A stretch of DNA of 64,000 nt, taken from contig CM074132.1 in NCBI GenBank assembly GCA_037178625.1, forward strand, positions 868,001 to 932,000. The letters are read 5' to 3'. A program made the translations under genes and the position numbers. Below are positions 61,533-64,000 of the stretch, in pieces. The notes beneath the pieces are model-generated. The model did no database searches, was not told the DNA's origin, and saw nothing but the letters and a program-made list of their open reading frames with translations. The DNA is from Skeletonema tropicum. Taxonomy: Eukaryota > Bacillariophyta > Thalassiosirophyceae > Thalassiosirales > Thalassiosiraceae. The first letter of the stretch is position 1. Every line of letters starts with the position of its first letter.

Positions 61533-62680
61533 AATGAGAGGAGCTAAGTCGTTCGGTCGGTCGGTCGGTCGTTCTGTCCGGGCCCTTTGGCGTGTCCTTT
61601 GGCCTTCACGGGCATTTTCGATCGACTCTTTCTTTGATTGGCTTGATTTGACCCCTTGCCCCCCCCGTTTTTAGAATTTGAGCCCGGCCGGAGAGAACGC
61701 CGCTGCAGTTCAAAAATTTTCAAAAAATGGTGGGAGAAATGGTGCCAGAACTTTGGTGCCGGTTGGTCCAAAATTTGCGCGCTCCACAAGGTCACAAAAA
61801 CGTCACAACTCATGCAAACCCAAATTTGCGTAAGTAATAAGTTAAGGACGCTCTACTCTTCCCACAAAAAGATGGATACTCTTCAATTTGGTACATCGGT
61901 AACTTCAAATTTGGCCAAGAACACGGATTCGGAACAATGTTCTACCCAGAACACGGCGTTTCTTACACAGGTATCTACTCTCAAGGGGAGGTGCAATGTG
62001 ATACCACCCTATCCTCTGCCGAGATCAACCTTCATCTCCAAACACACCTCATCCATGTCTCCAACATCCTCAACAACGTACAGGAGGATTTGGATGATGC
62101 AAAGACCACGATCGAACAGGTCAATTGCTCCTTGACTAACTGGAAAACAAAATTTGATATTGTGTGTAACTTAGCACAGAGTTCTGGGGTCGATCTTGAA
62201 ACCCTCAACAATATCAGAAATGAACATGATACTCTTACATTGTACAACAAGGCTCTCACTTCTAACGTCAATTACATCACTTTCACCAACATTAAGAAGG
62301 AATCCGAGAGTGGGTACTAACTCTGCCAAATCATACTAACAGTCCTGTAGAATATTATTTCACCAAATGATTTACATCTCGCTCTAATTTCTTCCTACCT
62401 GTCTTCAATCGTTTCCACACGTTCACATTAAACCTCTTCATAGATAATCCCTCTCACATAAATCAATATTCTCCCAACCGTGTCTCAGTAATCACTACAC
62501 AGCATTCGTAGAAGGCAATGTACAACCTTTATTACATAATTATTAAAGTGTTACATAACGTACTATTTGAATACTGCTATGTATATAAGTAGACACAATC
62601 AATATCGTAGTAGATAGCCGGTGCCTCCTCTCTTATTTAGAAAACCCGCGCAGCGGCTAGACGAGCGTCAGCGAGGCTAG
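61533..62680 (+). mobile_element. Copy B of the MORN-carrying unit, with 10-bp target duplication
   Basis: Starts AATGAGAGGAGCTAAGTCG and ends AGCGTCAGCGAGGCTAG. TGATACTTAT is duplicated at 61523–61532 and 62681–62690. It is the inverted counterpart of 18414–20397 but has 61681–61858 (unique, GC-rich then AT-rich) in place of about 1.04 kb of copy A. The retained parts are almost identical. A long target duplication argues for target-primed or other staggered-cut insertion. Confidence 0.7.
61860..62320 (+). pseudogene. 5'-truncated MORN-repeat gene
   Basis: Matches the MORN gene at 18774–19340 from its residue ~35 onward (CCCACAAAAAGATGG junction). It lacks the first MORN repeat and the original start. 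The longest remaining ATG frame is 61937–62320 (127 aa, MFYPEHGVSYTGIYSQGE). It differs from copy A by one missing Thr codon (YITFTN instead of YITTFTN). Probably not functional, unless the unique upstream sequence supplies a new start. Confidence 0.7.
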
Positions 62681-62690
62681 TGATACTTAT

Positions 62691-63685
62691 TAGCGCCGTT
62701 TCTTCTCAACAATCAAATAGCGCCGGGTTAATGTACCTAATTCCTACGGACGTAAGGGGGCCCTTTCTCACACAACTCTCGACTTCTCTTCAAACGTCCG
62801 GGTGCACTCCCTGTATTTACGTCCATTTTCTTGCGATGTATGTCCTTGAAGGGTTATCCTTTAAACATTTATTGGTAAGTTGACTCCTAAGTATGTCAAT
62901 GGTGAAAAGAAGCGTACGAAAGCCAGTGAGCTTGGGCTGGGGATGAGCCTGAGCCGTTGGTGTGGCTGCGGGGCTTGTGTTGTTTATTTTTTGTACTCTT
63001 TATCTTGACCGCGGTGGATTATTCAGCGCTGGCGCTGGGAGTATCTCAAACAAACTCGTTGACTTTCAGGAAGCATAGCGATATTCTGCAATCGACTCAA
63101 CTATTAGAGTTTATCGGCTACAATAAGTAGATGTTGCGCTCTCATATAATATTTTTATGTAGACAGCGGTCAACTGTCAACTCAAAGTCGGTAGGTCTTG
63201 CTACTGTGGTGCATGATGGTTCAAGCCATGTTGTGTTTCGTGTTTCAAATCAAAATTGCGCAAATTGCGTATCGTAGGCGGACGGCTTCCTTTCTGTCTC
63301 ATTTTAAGCTTCGTCTTATCTGTCATTCCTCAGTTTTTGATATATACTTTTATTCCTTTTTTGTTGACCTACAAGGTGCTCTAAGTAACTACTTCTACAT
63401 ATCTGTTTATCTTCCAACTTCCACGAAGCTTTTATAGCTCCTAATGTGTTAACTGTCTCATCCTTCGGAAAGATATCAGACTCTCTTTGGCGAGTTCTGA
63501 GGCGAGAAATTGGATCTCGCTCGCTCTCTCCATTCTGAACGCAAAATAAAAGCACTCACTTTCACTTGTTACTCACTTCTGTGTACCATTTTTTACCTGC
63601 TATGGTATTGCAAATCGCGAAGTATCCACCACCCTTCCCGTCCGTCTAGTAGCACTGCCAAAGCATAAAGAACAAAACAGAGACC
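62691..63685. other. Intergenic region before the right-end gene
   Basis: No supported gene; short open frames at 62680–62883 and 63198–63437 lack protein-like composition. AT-rich with pyrimidine tracts toward 63300–63430, probably including the promoter of the gene at 63686. Confidence 0.4.
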
Positions 63686-64000
63686 ATGGAAGAATCTAAC
63701 TGCACCGCGGAGCCAAAGCTAACCGCGGTAACCTCCTCTGAAACGGCGGCGCCGCCATCTCCAGAGCCCAGAGCTCCAGAGCATGAAAAGCAAACGTTCT
63801 CCATCCGTCGATCGACATACGAAAGTGATATGAAAGACAATGACAATTCAACCCACGGAGTCTTCCACGCCATCGACTCTACCTCGAAACAACCGACCAT
63901 TCACTTGTGGCTCCAATATATCCAATTAGGGGAAATGGGCGCAAATCATTTTCGTGCGAAGAATTATGATACTTTCCACTTCACTCCCTACAGCTCCAAA
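63686..64000 (+). CDS. Start of an unrecognised gene, cut by the window end
   Basis: An ATG at 63686 in ACAGAGACCATGG context opens a frame of 105 codons with no stop before the window ends. It reads MEESNCTAEPKLTAV, a Pro/Glu/Ala-rich disordered segment, then FSIRRSTYESDMKDNDN, HGVFHAIDSTSKQPTIHLWL and MGANHFRAKNYDTFHFTPYS. Codon use and composition are protein-like. The reverse strand also has an 84-codon open frame here, but it is poor in composition. Too little remains to name a family. Confidence 0.6.
   Translation, partial: MEESNCTAEPKLTAVTSSETAAPPSPEPRAPEHEKQTFSIRRSTYESDMKDNDNSTHGVFHAIDSTSKQPTIHLWLQYIQLGEMGANHFRAKNYDTFHFTPYSSK

Noticed and set aside
62640..62690. Helitron 3' end (CTAG with GC-rich hairpin-like sequence just upstream)
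   Set aside because: Helitrons insert between A and T without target duplication, but copy B has a perfect 10-bp duplication, and no 5' TC end or Rep/helicase is seen.

Overview
This is a nuclear window from a photosynthetic stramenopile, most likely a centric diatom. The evidence is: (i) many short GT–AG introns, mostly 77–120 nt, with GTAAGT/GTGAGT donors; (ii) a plastid-targeted FKBP whose signal peptide ends in an ATAFQF motif (the diatom ASAFAP-type import signal); (iii) a receptor guanylate cyclase fused to a class I phosphodiesterase; (iv) Asn/Ser/Gln-rich low-complexity eukaryotic proteins; (v) a copia-type gag–protease like those of diatom elements. No rRNA, tRNA, CRISPR or bacterial operon was seen.

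Layout. 0–4.55 kb holds transposon debris: a gag–protease ORF without pol, then a 778-bp hAT derivative with a perfect 8-bp target duplication. 4.6–17.9 kb is a gene-dense housekeeping block: a YEATS/GAS41 chromatin protein, a lumenal FKBP, a Kelch–BTB–BACK protein, two unrecognised proteins and the cyclase–PDE receptor (nine exons reconstructed here). 18.4–23.8 kb holds two adjacent mobile units: one carrying a MORN-repeat gene and one with 459-bp terminal inverted repeats. 24–28.1 kb and 57.5–61.4 kb are a direct segmental duplication carrying a small GCCLGPC membrane protein and a six-TM membrane protein. Both six-TM copies are broken, in different ways. 28.2–35.1 kb is a 6.9-kb LTR-like element with identical 176-bp ends; its 5' part is an array of stem-loops showing the same AGGA loop. 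35.1–43.1 kb is gene-poor, with a ~185-bp satellite family either side of a seven-TM gene. 43.9–56.9 kb is again gene-dense: asparagine synthetase, a mitochondrial PPR protein, a small unknown gene, an MPS1/TTK kinase and CTNNBL1. 61.5–62.7 kb is a deleted, inverted copy of the MORN unit with 10-bp target duplications. An incomplete gene runs off the right end.

How the genes relate. These are eukaryotic genes with their own promoters, not operons. YEATS (chromatin acyl-lysine reader), CTNNBL1 (spliceosome) and MPS1 (spindle checkpoint) are nuclear functions; PPR acts on mitochondrial RNA; FKBP acts in the thylakoid lumen; the cyclase–PDE would both make and destroy cGMP in one membrane protein. 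A 14-bp palindrome recurs upstream of the PPR, small unknown and kinase genes. The most unusual signals are the AGGA-loop stem-loop array, the in-frame TGA in the cyclase gene, and the 459-bp-TIR element whose inverted repeats contain the coding start of its own zinc-finger gene.
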